Position numbers and translations under genes: made by a program
In this document: piece by piece, positions 24,181-35,920 of the stretch
Position numbering within the stretch: the first letter of the stretch is position 1
How the letters are laid out: every line of letters starts with the position of its first letter
The notes under the pieces: model-generated
Database searches by the model: none
The model's input: only the letters and a program-made list of their open reading frames with translations
What the model was told of the DNA's origin: nothing
Source: Clitoria ternatea
Taxonomy: Eukaryota > Streptophyta > Magnoliopsida > Fabales > Fabaceae
DNA: 64,000 bases
Assembly: GCA_037962975.1 (NCBI GenBank)
Contig: CM075674.1
Span: 86,382,501-86,446,500 of the forward strand
Direction of reading: 5' to 3'

Positions 24181-24357
24181 TTAGATATTAATATTGCATT
24201 CTTGATATTAATATTAATACATAAAAATTATAATATGTACATAATATTTTTTTTTAAAAAAAATTAAAATTAGATATTAATATTGCATTCTTGATATTAA
24301 TATTAATACATAAAAATTATAATATGTACATAATATTTTTTAAAAAAAAATAAAAGT
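24181..24357 (+). repeat. Tandem duplication, about 88-bp unit
   Basis: TTAGATATTAATATTGCATT continuing through TTCTTGATATTAATATTAATAC and TATGTACATAATATTTTTT occurs twice back to back, starting at about 24182 and 24271. Differences are mostly in the poly-T/poly-A length. Confidence 0.85.
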
Positions 24358-24493
24358 CAATTTAAAAAAACACTATTTTTATTAATCTAAATACCATAAA
24401 AATCATGCAAGCTAAATTCAATTCAAATAATAAAGTAACATTTTAATGGTCGTTATTTTTAGCTTGAAAACATTCCTAGATATGCTCCACTAA

Positions 24494-24669
24494 GGGTCCG
24501 TTTGGTTTTCAGTTGGGGAAACGGAGTTGGGGAAATGAAGAAATTTAAGGGTTGATATTGATCCTTCACGCCGTTCGAGATAGTCAAAACTCCGTTTGAC
24601 CGTAGGATTTATTTTTGGGGTTGGTCAAACCGAGGTTTGACCAACCAAACTACACATCCAAACGGGCCC
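24494..24669. mobile_element. Tourist-like MITE, 176 bp, with TAA target duplication
   Basis: The ends GGGTCCGTTTGG and CCAAACGGGCCC are inverted repeats, flanked by TAA at 24491-24493 and 24670-24672. That is the 3-bp target duplication of PIF/Harbinger-related Tourist elements. Related copies lie at 36848-37009, 55804-55956, 63809-63928 and less clearly 13260-13454. Confidence 0.85.
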
Positions 24670-24759
24670 TAAGTCTACTAGTAGTTGAGTTTGTCTTTGA
24701 TGAAAACCCGTTTTCCTTTAGAGGTTTTATTGAAAATTAGTGTGAGCACCACTATTTAT

Positions 24760-25420
24760 TTCAATTAATGCAATGTTATCGTAAAAATAATCAAAATTAC
24801 AAGTACATTTATGACGCTCATCTTTGATGACCATATTATGCATTATGGTGCGTGTATATATTATCTACTTGAGCCTGCCCATATGCCAAGGTCGTGTTGG
24901 GACCACGTGTAATTGCAAATCGAGATTGAAGAACTCCAAAAGTATGTTTGTATTCTTTCTTATTGCTTCTTAACATTTGGCAAATAATTTTCTCCTTCAC
25001 TTTATGGCATAAGCATGGTTTTGATAAATGTAGCTAGTTTAGAATCATGATACATACCATCTGCTAAATAATAACTCGTGTTATATAAAGTTGTTTTCCC
25101 TATAATTATACCTTTAGATCCAAAATGTTATTGAAAACATTTGATTTGTTCAACACAATGATGTTGAATGGTACTAGTGAATTTTTGTAGCGGCGATAGA
25201 CCTCTTCTACCAATTGCATCAACCTAATGTTAGAAATATACATCGTGGATGCTCAATACAGCTATGATGCGAAGAAGTACATGCATGTGCATCCCGAACC
25301 TTCACCAAAATTAGGCATCATTGTACACTGGATTTTCACAGAAGTAATCATTGAATAGACATTGATGTCCATCTTTATGATTACGTTCTATGTGAAATCT
25401 TAAACAAATATGCATGCTAG
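24760..25420 (-). pseudogene. PIF/Harbinger transposase (HARBI1/ALP1-like), decayed
   Basis: Reading the minus strand from about 25415 downward, translated patches line up in order with plant Harbinger-type nucleases. They are KDRHQCLFNDYF, ENPVYNDA, FRRRFRMHMHVLLRI, VDAIGRRGLSPLQK, then YYLADGMY, FGVLQSRFAI with RGP, and KDERH near the C-terminus. Stops and frameshifts separate them, and the middle of the protein is missing. The enzyme would cut and rejoin Tourist/Harbinger ends. It lies about 90-750 bases from an intact Tourist MITE. The family call is from memory of conserved phrases. Confidence 0.75.
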
Positions 25421-27121
25421 TTTGCCATCTTTAGTTCCCCTTTTTCCTTAAATTTGAAGCATCAATAATTCCTCCTCTGTGTTGTCTTTGAGTAAACCTA
25501 CAATGAGTTCATCTACAATGAGTTCCCACTTAAGTTTTTTTGCATCCTTTGATGAGCAAGATCCATCATCTATGTAGCTAGATTACATGAGGGAAAAACT
25601 ATTGGATCAATATTGTTAGTTTAAGTCTTATAAGATCTTGTCCAGGTGTCTATATATATATATATATATATACAACTTTAAACATTCCAACGACTGGTTT
25701 ATACAACTAATTTGCAATTGCTAGTTTGTAACAACTAAATTCCAAAAACTTTAAAACACAAAGTCAATCAGTTAGAAATGCTATATTTTTTCGTCAAGAA
25801 CACAATGGTACCTTGATTTATTAAAATGAAACACTCAATGAGATTACTAGGGGAGATAAAAATATTTGGGGAGAAAGGGGAGGGACCTGTTAGGTGATAA
25901 GAAAAGAAGATGGGGGAGAAGGGGCGTTGCTGGCTAGTTTAATGCATTTTGGGTGTTCACCAAATATACATTGTCCTACACCAGAGTTATAACATGTCAA
26001 CACCCTATGTGCCTATAACGTGTTTTGGGCATTCACTAGAGTTAAACATGTCTCAAAGAGGGACATTGTCCCACGCCATAGAATTAAGTCTCACGACATG
26101 ATCCCATGCTATATAATCTGTTTCTTAAAGTGCAATTAGTTAAACGTATCAGACTAAGGCTTTTATGAAAGTCTATTTAGTTAAAGTGGCAAAAGTTTAG
26201 GTCGTTCAAAATTTTAGTTAAACTTATTATTTTGTATGCATAAGATCTTGTCTATTAATATTAGACGTCTGTGTATGAATTTATTTAATTGATATTATTG
26301 GAAACAAGCTTTTGATTAGACTTTTAGGTCAAGTCAGACATTTAAAATTTTAGACTAGATCTCATAGTTAAGCCTATGTCAAATAAATAGGTTAAACCTA
26401 TATGTGAGTAGGGTGCACTTAAACATAAACTCAACATATTGTTTCAATTTTTTTAAAAAAGGATGAGATTAGGGGATTGAGGGTTTACGATAACTAAGAT
26501 ATGAATACATAAGTTAGGGTGAGGAAAAGAATACTATACTTGAAAACCAGTGGTTTCTAAGAAGGATGCTACTAATTAAAGCCCTTACTTTAGGCCTTAA
26601 AATTTTACTTAATTTTAAAATATTCTTAAAATATAAATAATCATAATTAATTATAAAAATATATAGAGAGTAACTAAATATATTTTTCTCAAACTATTAA
26701 GTTCATAGATTAGGTATCAAATGTTTGTTCTTATCTTAACTAGTAGTTTCAAATTCAAGTCCTTAACTCTACTTGAATGTCCTATGTTCACCAAAGTTAG
26801 ACATGTCTCAAGAATGGATGAACGTTTATAGGTACATACAAATTATTTACCAAACTAACAAAGTCTTCACATCGATGAGATTTAAACTCAAACTTAAGCA
26901 TACAAGTGTAATCTTTGACCAACTAAACAAAACTTACTTTATTCTTTTATAACAATACAGACTCTAATAATATTTATAGTATTTATCTTAAAATTAAAAA
27001 GAAATTTATAAAAAATATCAAAAGCCTTAATCTTTCTTTAGGACTACAAATATGTAAGACCACCCTTGAGATTAACTATGGAATGGAAGATAGGTAGAGA
27101 TTGAGAGTGTATCATCAAGTG
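25421..27121. other. Intergenic, mostly unrecognised; (TA)n at about 25647-25671
   Basis: No gene is seen. A TA microsatellite of about 12 units lies at 25647-25671. 26150-26420 carries AAGTCTATTTAG, TTAGACTTTTAGGTC and AAGCCTATG words like those at 2130-2590, probably the same old repeat. Confidence 0.4.
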
Positions 27122-28969
27122 TGTAACATCCCTGTTATTAAAATTAATTATTCGTGCCATATAAAATTAATTAATAGATTATTTAAATATTATTGAGTGA
27201 AAAATTTAATTTATGGGGAATTTTTGATCGATAAAAATTGAAATAATTAATTTTACGTGGTTAATGGTAAAATTAGATTTAAATTAAACTATGGTGGTAA
27301 AATTATAAGTTACTATAAGGTAAAAGTGGATTTTATTTAAAGGAAATAAAAGAAAATAGAAAAAGAAATAGTGAAAGGACAAAAATACCCTTGGGGTTAA
27401 AATCAAATTTTCATTTTCCTTTTCTTCTTCCTCATCATACATGCGAGAAAGCAAAGAGAGAAAGAAACGGAGAGTGTGCTTCCATGGTCATCCATATGGT
27501 GACATGATTAAGGCCCAAATTCTTGCCGAAACTTGAAATTGATTGCATTTTTGGAATTGTGCAACAAGGTGAGTATTGTGGTAGTTTCAATTTCAAGTTT
27601 TAGCCAATTTCTTTAAAACTAAAAAATGGCATAATCCATTGGGGCTTTCGGTTTCCTTGAACTTTTGAGAAATTGGTTTGTAAATGGATGAATCAAGCTT
27701 TTAGAACTCAAAAATGGTGTCCAAAAGTAATAGAATTTTGTTTTAGTGTCGTTAGGTGATGAACCAAGTGTCGGCGGGTCGTTAGGCAAGGCGGAGCTCG
27801 AAAAAGAGAAAGAAGTTAGTTGAGGTAAGCTTTTGAAGTACTATAATGCATTCGATATTGTTTCAGTGGATCGAATTATAGTTTTAGAGGTTGAAACACT
27901 AAACCCACTTCATAAATTCTTAATTTTAGATAATTGAATTATTTGGCATTGCGAAGGAAAGCTCGAAAGCTTGGAAGCGAGGTAAGGGGGTGTACTTGGT
28001 GTATGAATTAATGAAAATAATATTAACGACGATTCTGGTATATAGAAAAAGGGAAGGGTAGTTTAAATATGTTAAATTCCACATATATATAAATATATAA
28101 ATGATGGTTAAGATATTTAATTGTGATTGTGGTATTAGGTGATGCATTGATTGACAATGTGAGTATTATATTTATGGTTGTAAATAAATGAATGTGGCTG
28201 AGAATCGTAAATGAAGAGTGGGAAATGTTTCACTTAAAAGATGTGAATGAGAAGTTATAATTTATATAAAATTGATGAATGTTTGTGTGCATTGATGGAA
28301 GAGATTAGTGTTGATCGCTATGGATTGAAATTTGAAAATGTGATTTGAAATGAGATAAAAGAGAAACTATACCGGAGTGGCTTACTTAAAGGCCCCAGGG
28401 TGATCTAGGACGGGTTATTGAGAATTCTTTATAAGAATGATGTATAATTAATATAAGTTATATATATGTATATTATGTGGTGTGGACGGTCGATCGGTAT
28501 AGTTTACCCCATATTTTTTTTCTCCAGTGGTTGGGCATGGCCCAGTTGAGCTACCCAGAGGTCAAGTAGGACCTAGTGGTGAGGTGGGGAGCCAAGCAGG
28601 GTTCGGTGGACCAGGTAGGTTAACGGGTAGTCGGGTAGGACCCCCAGCTGAAGACCGGTCCAATTTAGTATCTGGATACTAGAGAGTCTCATATTATCTT
28701 GATTAAAAGTCAGTTGTGCAATCATGTGAATTAATTATGATATCTGATGAATGGAATGTGATGTTGAGGATTTGGCTTGCTAAGTATAAGGTTGATGAGA
28801 TTGATGATCTTGAGTTACATTGAAAACTGAATAAGAATAAGTTAATTGATTATACAATTCAGTGAAACTTAACTATGTTATGCTTTTCTTATACAGTCTT
28901 GAATTATTTAAATTGATTTGTACACTTACTCTTACTCTTGATTTAGTGACTGAAGATAGGGATGTAACA
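27122..28969 (+). repeat. First LTR-like half of compound unit
   Basis: It runs from TGTAACATCCC to GGGATGTAACA, 1,848 bp, with the core CCCAGTTGAGCTACCCAGAG and GGACCCCCAGCTGAAG at about 28540-28660. The TGT...ACA ends are those of this LTR class. Confidence 0.6.
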
Positions 28970-31283
28970 TCCCAGGTAAATTAATATTTGGGAAAGTAAA
29001 GTTAGCATTTAATTAAGTTAAATTAAAAAAGGAGTAAGGATTTTGGAAGAAAAATAGAATTTAAAATGAATTTTTAAAGGAAGTGGCATCAGGGGGCCCT
29101 GACACGTAGCGTCAGGTGCACATTAGTGACTTGACGCGTAGCGTGTCAGTGTCGTGGGCAGAGTTAAAACATTACAATTGAAGCATGCAAAACAGAATAA
29201 GAAATTATTCTTCTCTTTCCCCTCTCTCTGGCTGTGACTACAAGTGCTCAATTGGAAGGGTTCAAACCGCTTGGGCTTGCTATTAACCATGGATTTGTGA
29301 TCGGGGATGTGAGGTGAGCATTCTGACACCATTAATTCTAAGTTTCTCTTTTCCCCTTCTTTTTCTCTCTCTAGCCGTGTGGTGGTTTATGTATGGGGCC
29401 TTTTATTTCACATGTTTATGGCAAGGTGAAGCATAACGGGGTTGCATGGTGTTGTGGATATTCCCAAGTGAGTGACGGGGCTTTGTTTTGGTGATTGTAG
29501 GATCGAATCAAGAGTCGAAAGATCGCTCTACACGACGAGAATTTAAAAGCAAGTATAAAAAATGGAACGGTAAGCTCCCATGACCTTAGATTGAGATTTG
29601 GGATTATTTTAAGGCTTATGGGTTATGGGTTGATAGTTATAATATTTATTGGAGCTTCTTTAATTTTGATTTTAGAGTTTTGATAAACTTTGGAGGAGCT
29701 CGACAATTGGTTGGAAGCTTGGGAAAGCTTGGAATCAAGGTAAGGGGGGTGTGTTGGGTTATGGTCAATGTAGAAATGTATGGCGCCAAGAGCGTATAGG
29801 AAAAAGGATATATTGGAGCCACCTTTAGTTGCTTTAAATTGATTTGGATGAGTTATAATGAATTAAAAAGTATGTAAACTGGAAGGAAATAGAATTATTT
29901 AAGTAGAGAAGATAAAATAACTAATAAATGAATAAATGGGATTATTAAAATAAAGAAGGTAGTATCACTAATATTTAAATAAATGGTAGAGAGATGTATT
30001 AGTGTATGATACTAAGAGAATGAAAGTGTAAAAGTGATAATATCTCATGTAGAGAATGAGTTGAAATAGACCTGGCACCAGTAGCAATAATGTATATGTA
30101 TATAATGACAGAATAGGTAAATGCGATCATTGGAAATTGACAATAGTATGATTGTAAAGTATGAATAAAGATCATGAGCTAATGCAAAGCTAAAATGATA
30201 ATGGATTTTGAATTAATAAGTTGATGAGCTAAAATAAGGTGAAAAGTATGTTGTTAAAGATGGTGATAATGCGTATACTTACAGGCATATAGATAATATA
30301 AATATTGTCTATGGTGATGATGATTTCTGTTAATAATTAATGATGAATTATTAAGAAACATATATATATATATATATATATATATTAATTTAATATAACT
30401 AGAATCGTATGGATATTGATATTAATGGACAATGTAAATTACCACGAGGACTTAATGAATTGAAAATGGCATAATGAGGATGATGATGTGGTTATGTATA
30501 GGTATGGTATGATTATAATTCTATGAAATTGTGTAACAAATAACCCTGTTTATACGGAATGTAATGACTAAAATGTATGTTTATTATTGAGTATTACTAG
30601 CATGATTGGATGCCTAGGGCTTGGCAAGTCGGTTGTCCCAATGATGATAATAAATCAGTATTGTGACAGTATGTTAATGGGCTTGGCAAGTCGGCCGCCT
30701 GTATAATTATATGTCAGTTTCTGACATTTATATGTAAGATTGATGATGTTTCAGTTGTATTGACATAATTGGATATTAAATTGTATACTAATGATGAGAC
30801 ACCCTAGACATTGTTGAGGGCAGGGAGTGGTCGTCGGTGCATTAGCACGGTCAAGGAGCGGCTTTTGACAGGCTTCCAGTGGAGGGATCGTATGGCTATG
30901 CCTAAGTATTATATAACTGATTATGTGATTGTATGGTGGAGGACGACCGGCGGTATGTATTACCCTTATTTCCGGCTCCCGTGGTTTTTGTGCCCAGTTG
31001 AGCTACCCAGTGGTCAAGTAGGACCCAGTGGTTGAAGGGGAGTCAAGTAGGACTCGGTGAACTAAGTCGGGTTCACGGGGTGTCAAGTCGGACCCCCAGC
31101 TGAAGGTCGATCCTTTTAGTATCCGGATACTAGGGCAACATAATTTCTATATGAGAGTCACTTATGCTATGCATGCCTTGACTTGTGATGATGTATGTAT
31201 AAACATGTATATATGTATATGTGATGGCTTGCGAGACTAGAACTTATGTTGTAAATATAGTTGACTGCTATATGTATGTATAT

Positions 31284-31790
31284 GTAACGCCCCGACCACT
31301 TTTCAGGAATGAACGACTTTCCCCACAAACCAACACGAGACCTTTCCAGTGTGCCTTGTCCTCAATCACACACTTCCCAAGAACTTCTCAAGAGGTCACT
31401 CATCCCAGAATTACTCCAAGTTAAGCATGCTTAACCTTGGAGTCCTTAAGTGATAGGCCACCGAAAAGGCTAATGCATTTGTTGGTATAGGTAGTACGAA
31501 TTCATTCCTTTAAGCTATCCCCAACTGTATAGTCCCATACCTATACAATCTTTGGATCCCTCTCATTCTGGTATGTATTCGGTTCATTCATGTGTCCCTC
31601 CTATTGGAAGCCTGCTAGGAGCCGCTCCTTGTTCGTGCCTATGCACTGGCGATCACTCCCCACCCTTAACAGTGCTCGGGATATCACATTCCCCGCTGGA
31701 AGCCTGCCAGGAACCGCTCTTTGTTCGTGCCCATGTACCGGCGGTCACTCCCCGCCCTCAACAGCGCCAAAATGTCACAAGGGACCTAGC
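31284..31790 (+). repeat. Inserted repeat beginning TGTAACGCCCCGACC-type
   Basis: It starts GTAACGCCCCGACCACTTTT, a widespread plant LTR-start style, and runs to about AAAATGTCACAAGGGACC. Inside, the phrase GGAAGCCTGC(T/C)AGGA and CGATCACTCCCCACCC-like words occur twice about 80 bases apart. Open frames here are short and repetitive, not genes. Confidence 0.4.
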
Positions 31791-31923
31791 TGATACCATA
31801 GAGACTAGTGCCAGATGAGAAGATGAAGCAATGCCAAGGAGTGATTGTGATCATGATGTATATATATGTTATGTTTTGAGAAAATGGTATTGTATGATAT
31901 TTGGTGTTTATATATATATATAT

Positions 31924-32164
31924 AGGGGATGTATCTTATGAGAAAGGTTGTCTTATGTGAGAGTGAGAGAAATGAATCTGTGTCGTATAACCATATAATG
32001 GATGGTTGAGACTAAAAGTTGTTCAAAGTGATATGATCACTTAAAAGGTCATATGACATTTTTAAAAACTTACATGGTTAATCTCAACCATCCATTGTAT
32101 GGTTGCATGACCTAGATTTGCTCCTTTCATTCTCAAATAAGAGAACCTTTCTTATATGATACAT

Positions 32165-32170
<6 letters not shown>
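31924..32170. mobile_element. MITE with about 85-bp inverted arms inside a TA microsatellite
   Basis: The left arm starts GGATGTATCTTATGAGAAAG and runs to ATAATGGATGGTTGAGA at about 32011. The reverse complement of the right arm starts GAATGTATCATATAAGAAAG and runs to ACAATGGATGGTTGAGA. The loop is about 70 bases. TATATATA precedes it, and a CT run followed by TATATATA comes after it. Confidence 0.75.
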
Positions 32171-32209
<39 letters not shown>

Positions 32210-32219
32210 CCGGTGTGTT

Positions 32220-32823
32220 TAGAAAAACTGTTTCTTAAACCCTTTAAATTCAATAAGAAAACGCAACACAACCTGTAACTTCTTACGGCTAAAAGGGAAA
32301 GTGAAAAGAATACTAGAAGCTCTAGTGACCTTCTTTATTAGGCTAATGAGCAATTTAAATTGTTAAACACCACCTTTCCAGACACACCTCAAATAACTAA
32401 GAAAGCACCCACTAGTAAAAATAAACCACTAAAAACCAAAGGTTTGACCATCAACATGATAGGTCAATCAGAGACGGATAGTAATACTAATACTGAGCAC
32501 AATTCAAACATTAAGGTTAATGTAGTTATTAGCCAAAAGCTTAGCTGGAAAAACCTAACCAAGCTTTATTACCAAAAGGCAACAACCTCTGACCTCTTAT
32601 TAAATGAGAGAGACCATAGTTTTAGAAGTTTTAGTGCTAATAATATTTATGAATGGAACATAGATGGCCAGACTGAATATAACATTATTAATACCCTTTA
32701 GCACATGACCATGGTTGCCACGACATACCAAACGACTCATGATTGTTCTAAAGAAATCATTGTCAACATCTTAGTAGCAGGACTTTCTAGTCAGCTAAAA
32801 GGTTGGTAGGATAATTATCTTAC
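32220..32823 (+). pseudogene. Retroelement or endogenous pararetrovirus Gag/coat-like fragment, broken
   Basis: The frame from 32360 to 32698 continues after a stop at 32699-32701. It includes NIYEWNIDGQTEYNIINTL, then MTMVATTYQ and ILVAGLSSQLKGW followed by a stop where a second Trp is expected, then DNYL. These phrases recall a Gag/coat-like region in plant reverse-transcribing elements, possibly caulimovirus-like endogenous sequences. The fragment sits between two TA microsatellites (32191-32209 and 32828-32872). It has two in-frame stops, is short, and no polymerase follows, so it is a dead fragment. The assignment is from memory and uncertain. Confidence 0.45.
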
Positions 32824-32825
32824 TG

Positions 32826-32827
<2 letters not shown>

Positions 32828-32872
<45 letters not shown>
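32828..32872. repeat. (TA)n microsatellite, about 22 units
   Basis: A pure TA run. Similar TA tracts lie at 30359-30385, 31907-31923 and 32191-32209. Confidence 0.95.
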
Positions 32873-32873
<1 letters not shown>

Positions 32874-33919
32874 CTTGTGATTGTAATGTGCCCTGAGTGT
32901 GATGATTTATCTTTTGGAATTCGAGGATGAGACTTGATGAGGTTTATTGCCATCTGGCAGATGGATATGCTTGAGTATAATTGCGTGAATAAGGATGTAT
33001 ATATTATTGATGATAAGTAGAATAGCTGATGACAAAGAACTGTGATATGGCATTGAGCCACTTGAATGATGATTGTGTGATTATTGGCAGGTGACTGTGG
33101 TAGTATAACACATGTATGTGTGTGCATCTTGTGAATGAATGGCATAAAGCTGATTATATGTGAATATCAAAGGTGATTTTAGAAGTGATGATAATGGAGG
33201 AATTGAAAATTGGATTATTTTGAGTTAGGTGCTTACAATTTGCATATTGCTTATAAGTATGGTAAACTTGATTGAGAATCTGGCGAATGTATAGGCATTA
33301 GAGTTTGCATTGATGGTTGTGGTGGTACAAATAGGTAGTAGTTGAAAATGGAGAGTTGTTTTAGAGGGAAAATGGCTAATTAAACCAACTGAGTAAGTGA
33401 TTTTGAATTCTAGTGGGATTCAGAGTCCCCAAAAGGTATTAATAGAACCCTAGACATATTTAGAAGTTGTGTATGCAAAAAGATTGCCAACTGGATGGCA
33501 TTTGATGTGGTTTGGTAATGAAGTTGTTTGAAATGGAATCAATTACATTTTTTTTTTGCATAACTCGCGATGCGGAGGAATTTTTTAGCACGAACTGCGA
33601 CAACAAGTCCATAATGAGTCTTAATGCCCATTAAGTTTCATAGCATTCGGGGTTAAAACAGAAAAATTAGGAGGTGCGAAAGTTGACTTGGAGACCAAAA
33701 TCTGCATAACTTTGTATTCTGGTATGCTAGTAATCGATTACAACTTTTCTATAATCAATTACTAGAGCAAAAATAAAGGGTTTTGAGTTGTTTTGAGTTA
33801 CATACCGCTTAAATTCTTACGGTTTATTGTCAGGGATACACTCGATACGAAAAATTTTCCCTAATTTCATTAGACCCATGAATAAATCTTAGGAATTTAG
33901 GCAGGGATGTCACAAAGTG

Positions 33920-34690
33920 TATATTGAGTAAAACTTTAAATTCATCATCAACTTATGCACGATTAATCAAATTTGTTTCTAAATTACTAAAATGACTTGA
34001 TAAACCCCAAAGTATCCCTCCATCAAATCTATCTCTACCATCAATCTTATTAGGACGTCATCTTGTTGAGTGTCTCCCGATATACTAACAACCAATATAC
34101 GCTACATGTTATTGAAGGTGTTTTTGGAAATGCCCAATCACCAAATACCGTAAAAAAACAGGTCCATAACTATAGATATACATCAAATTAATTCCATGCC
34201 CTAAAATTACAAAATTTTCCAAATTAGAACCTTCCCTTTTATTTTTCCATCATCTTCATCCCGGTACGTAAGTAGTCGCCCGTTCATTCAATTAAACCAG
34301 CGGACTGGACTACATTTTGATTCCTTTCCTACATTTTATATCGTCAATATATTCTACATGCAAAGTTATTTTCTATATGCATCAGAGAAGACTAAACACG
34401 TCCAATGGTCACTTGTAGTTTTCATGGGAAATGTAGCAATTTTATACCATCTCACTTAACTGTGTAGTAATGCTGGTGAAGACTCTTGGTTATATAAGGA
34501 GCTATTTAGACAATTATCATGGGTTTGAATGTCTGAACATTTAGCAATCTTGTTTCTTTTTGGTCATGCATATATGTTTATTTTCATTGATCCCTAATAT
34601 TACTGCATTCTCCTTTTCTTCCTTGTTTTGGTACTACAAGTATCCGTGTGTGTGCATATGTTTCATCGGCTCTGATCTATCTCTTCTCTT
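33920..34690. other. Intergenic, nothing recognised
   Basis: No gene or repeat terminus is seen between the AAGTG-flanked unit and the exon-like stretch at about 34690. Confidence 0.4.
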
Positions 34691-34694
34691 CAGC

Positions 34695-34930
34695 GTGTTA
34701 TTTCAGAACCCTTTGAGCCATCACCCTTTATGCCTGCTGGTGCTAGAGTTTTTGAAAATGACTTTAATCCAATTAGCAGCAACCAGGAAAGAGAAGCAGA
34801 CGCGGGTTCATCAGTTTTCCTACCACTAATAAAAAAGAGAATGATACAAGAGAAGATAATGTTGCTAAGATTAAAGTTGGGGTACGTCAATCTAATGGAG
34901 ATAAGTATCCTATACAAACATGAATTATAG
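34695..34930 (+). pseudogene. Exon-like fragment of unknown gene
   Basis: A polypyrimidine tract ending CTCTTCTCTTCAG (to 34694) looks like a 3' splice site. It opens a frame reading RVISEPFEPSPFMPAGARVF then ENDFNPISSNQE. Near 34820 the likely protein continues in another frame (NKKENDTREDNVAKIKVG), which suggests a one-base frameshift. Composition is protein-like, unlike its AT-rich surroundings, but no partner exon, start or domain is recognised. It may be a captured or orphaned exon. Confidence 0.35.
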
Positions 34931-35339
34931 CTTCATACTTGCACTTAAAACATGTAGAAAGGCATGATTTTCCTATGTTGATGATGGGGAAAAAGATGAT
35001 GGGAAAATAAGAAAGAAGGTTGTGATTTGAGGAAATTTCATAATTTTAAGGGAGAACTAATTTAATTATGAGTCTATTTGATGATATTTGGTGACTGAAA
35101 CTTTCAAAAACACTAGTTCGGCACCTACACCTATAACGACACATAACAATGTATGTTGGCAGCTAATGTGACACGTGACACTTAATGGGATAATATCCTA
35201 ATGAGAATGACAACAAAGACAAACTTAATAGCCAAAGGAATATGTTAGGATTATAAAGTTATTTCCAGGATATAAGGACAAATTTGATTAGTCGTGTATA
35301 AGTTAGAGATGAAGGTGAAGTGTTATTCGGTATATATTC

Positions 35340-35920
35340 TGCGGTATTTGCGTATAATGAAATAAGTCAACCCCAATGAGGCGTGAAATAGCGTAGTTTT
35401 GGCAAGGATTTGGTACATGCAGTGATTCCACCAAAAATCGTATATGTTGGCTTACGAGTTACGGTGAAACGATTACCTACAAAGGTTGTCTTTAGGTATC
35501 AACTGCATAAGCTGGGAAGAGGAAACATATAATCACGTCTTCTTCTCATGTAATTTGGCTTACATGTTGAGGTGTGCAAAGTAAGACGGGGAGATGTTGT
35601 TCAGCATGAGTTTTGGTTCCAAGGAAATAAGGGCAAAGAAGGTGCAGTATTGTGTTTGGTTCGCAATTTATTGGACTTTATGGTTGCTTGGGAACAATCT
35701 AGTGTTTAACAATTACTTCGTGATTGGGCTATAATTGTTGGATTTAGTTAAAATAATGTCATTGTTTTAATTAAGAGCAAATCTAGCAAGTTTAACCTTC
35801 TCTATTGTTTGAGTGGGAGAATAATCTGTTGGCATATTTGAGAGCAAAGTAATGTAGTTTTAGATTTTATATATGGATACCCCTTGTATCCAGTATAGTT
35901 TATTTAACTTTAAAAAAAAA
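35340..35920 (+). mobile_element. LINE (non-LTR retrotransposon) 3' end with zf-RVT remnant
   Basis: Broken frames read PPKIVYVGLR, VKRLPTKVVF, HVFFSCNLAY, then SMSFGSKEIRAKKVQYCVWF and AIYWTLWLLGNNLVFNN. This order is typical of the zinc-binding domain at the C-terminus of plant LINE reverse transcriptases. The tail GATACCCCTTGTATCCAGTA then ACTTTAAAAAAAAA at about 35910 is a usual LINE 3' end with a short poly(A). The 5' part is missing, as expected from 5' truncation. Confidence 0.75.

Larger units (their letters stand above)
27122..33914 (+). mobile_element. Compound LTR unit flanked by AAGTG target duplications, 6,793 bp
   Basis: The left end TGTAACATCCC at 27122 follows AAGTG (27117-27121). 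The right end GGGATGTCACA at 33914 is followed by AAGTG (33915-33919). The 5-bp duplication shows the whole block arrived, or was resolved, as one LTR-retrotransposon insertion. A second LTR-like start, TGTAACATCCC at 28963, overlaps an apparent LTR end, GGGATGTAACA at 28969. Both halves hold the same core with GCCCAGTTGAGCTACCCAG. No gag or pol of its own is left. It could be two LTRs joined with no inside, a solo LTR holding another, or a non-coding large derivative. Confidence 0.7.
28963..33914 (+). repeat. Second LTR-like half, swollen by later insertions
   Basis: It runs from TGTAACATCCC at 28963 to GGGATGTCACA at 33914. The same core recurs at 30970-31140 (CCCAGTTGAGCTACCCAGTG, GGACCCCCAGCTGAAG). 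TA microsatellites and foreign inserts (31284-31790, 31924-32170, 32220-32823) explain much of its 4.95-kb length. GTAATCGATTAC near 33732 matches the LTR fragment at 18000. Confidence 0.55.

Noticed and set aside
31552..31818. Overlapping frames of 88 and 67 codons rich in Cys, Pro and Ser
   Set aside because: They lie in an internally duplicated LTR-like repeat, with no domain or splice signals.
32795..33145. Minus-strand frame of 116 codons ending in alternating Ile-Tyr
   Set aside because: The end is a translated TA microsatellite; the remainder is LTR-like DNA.
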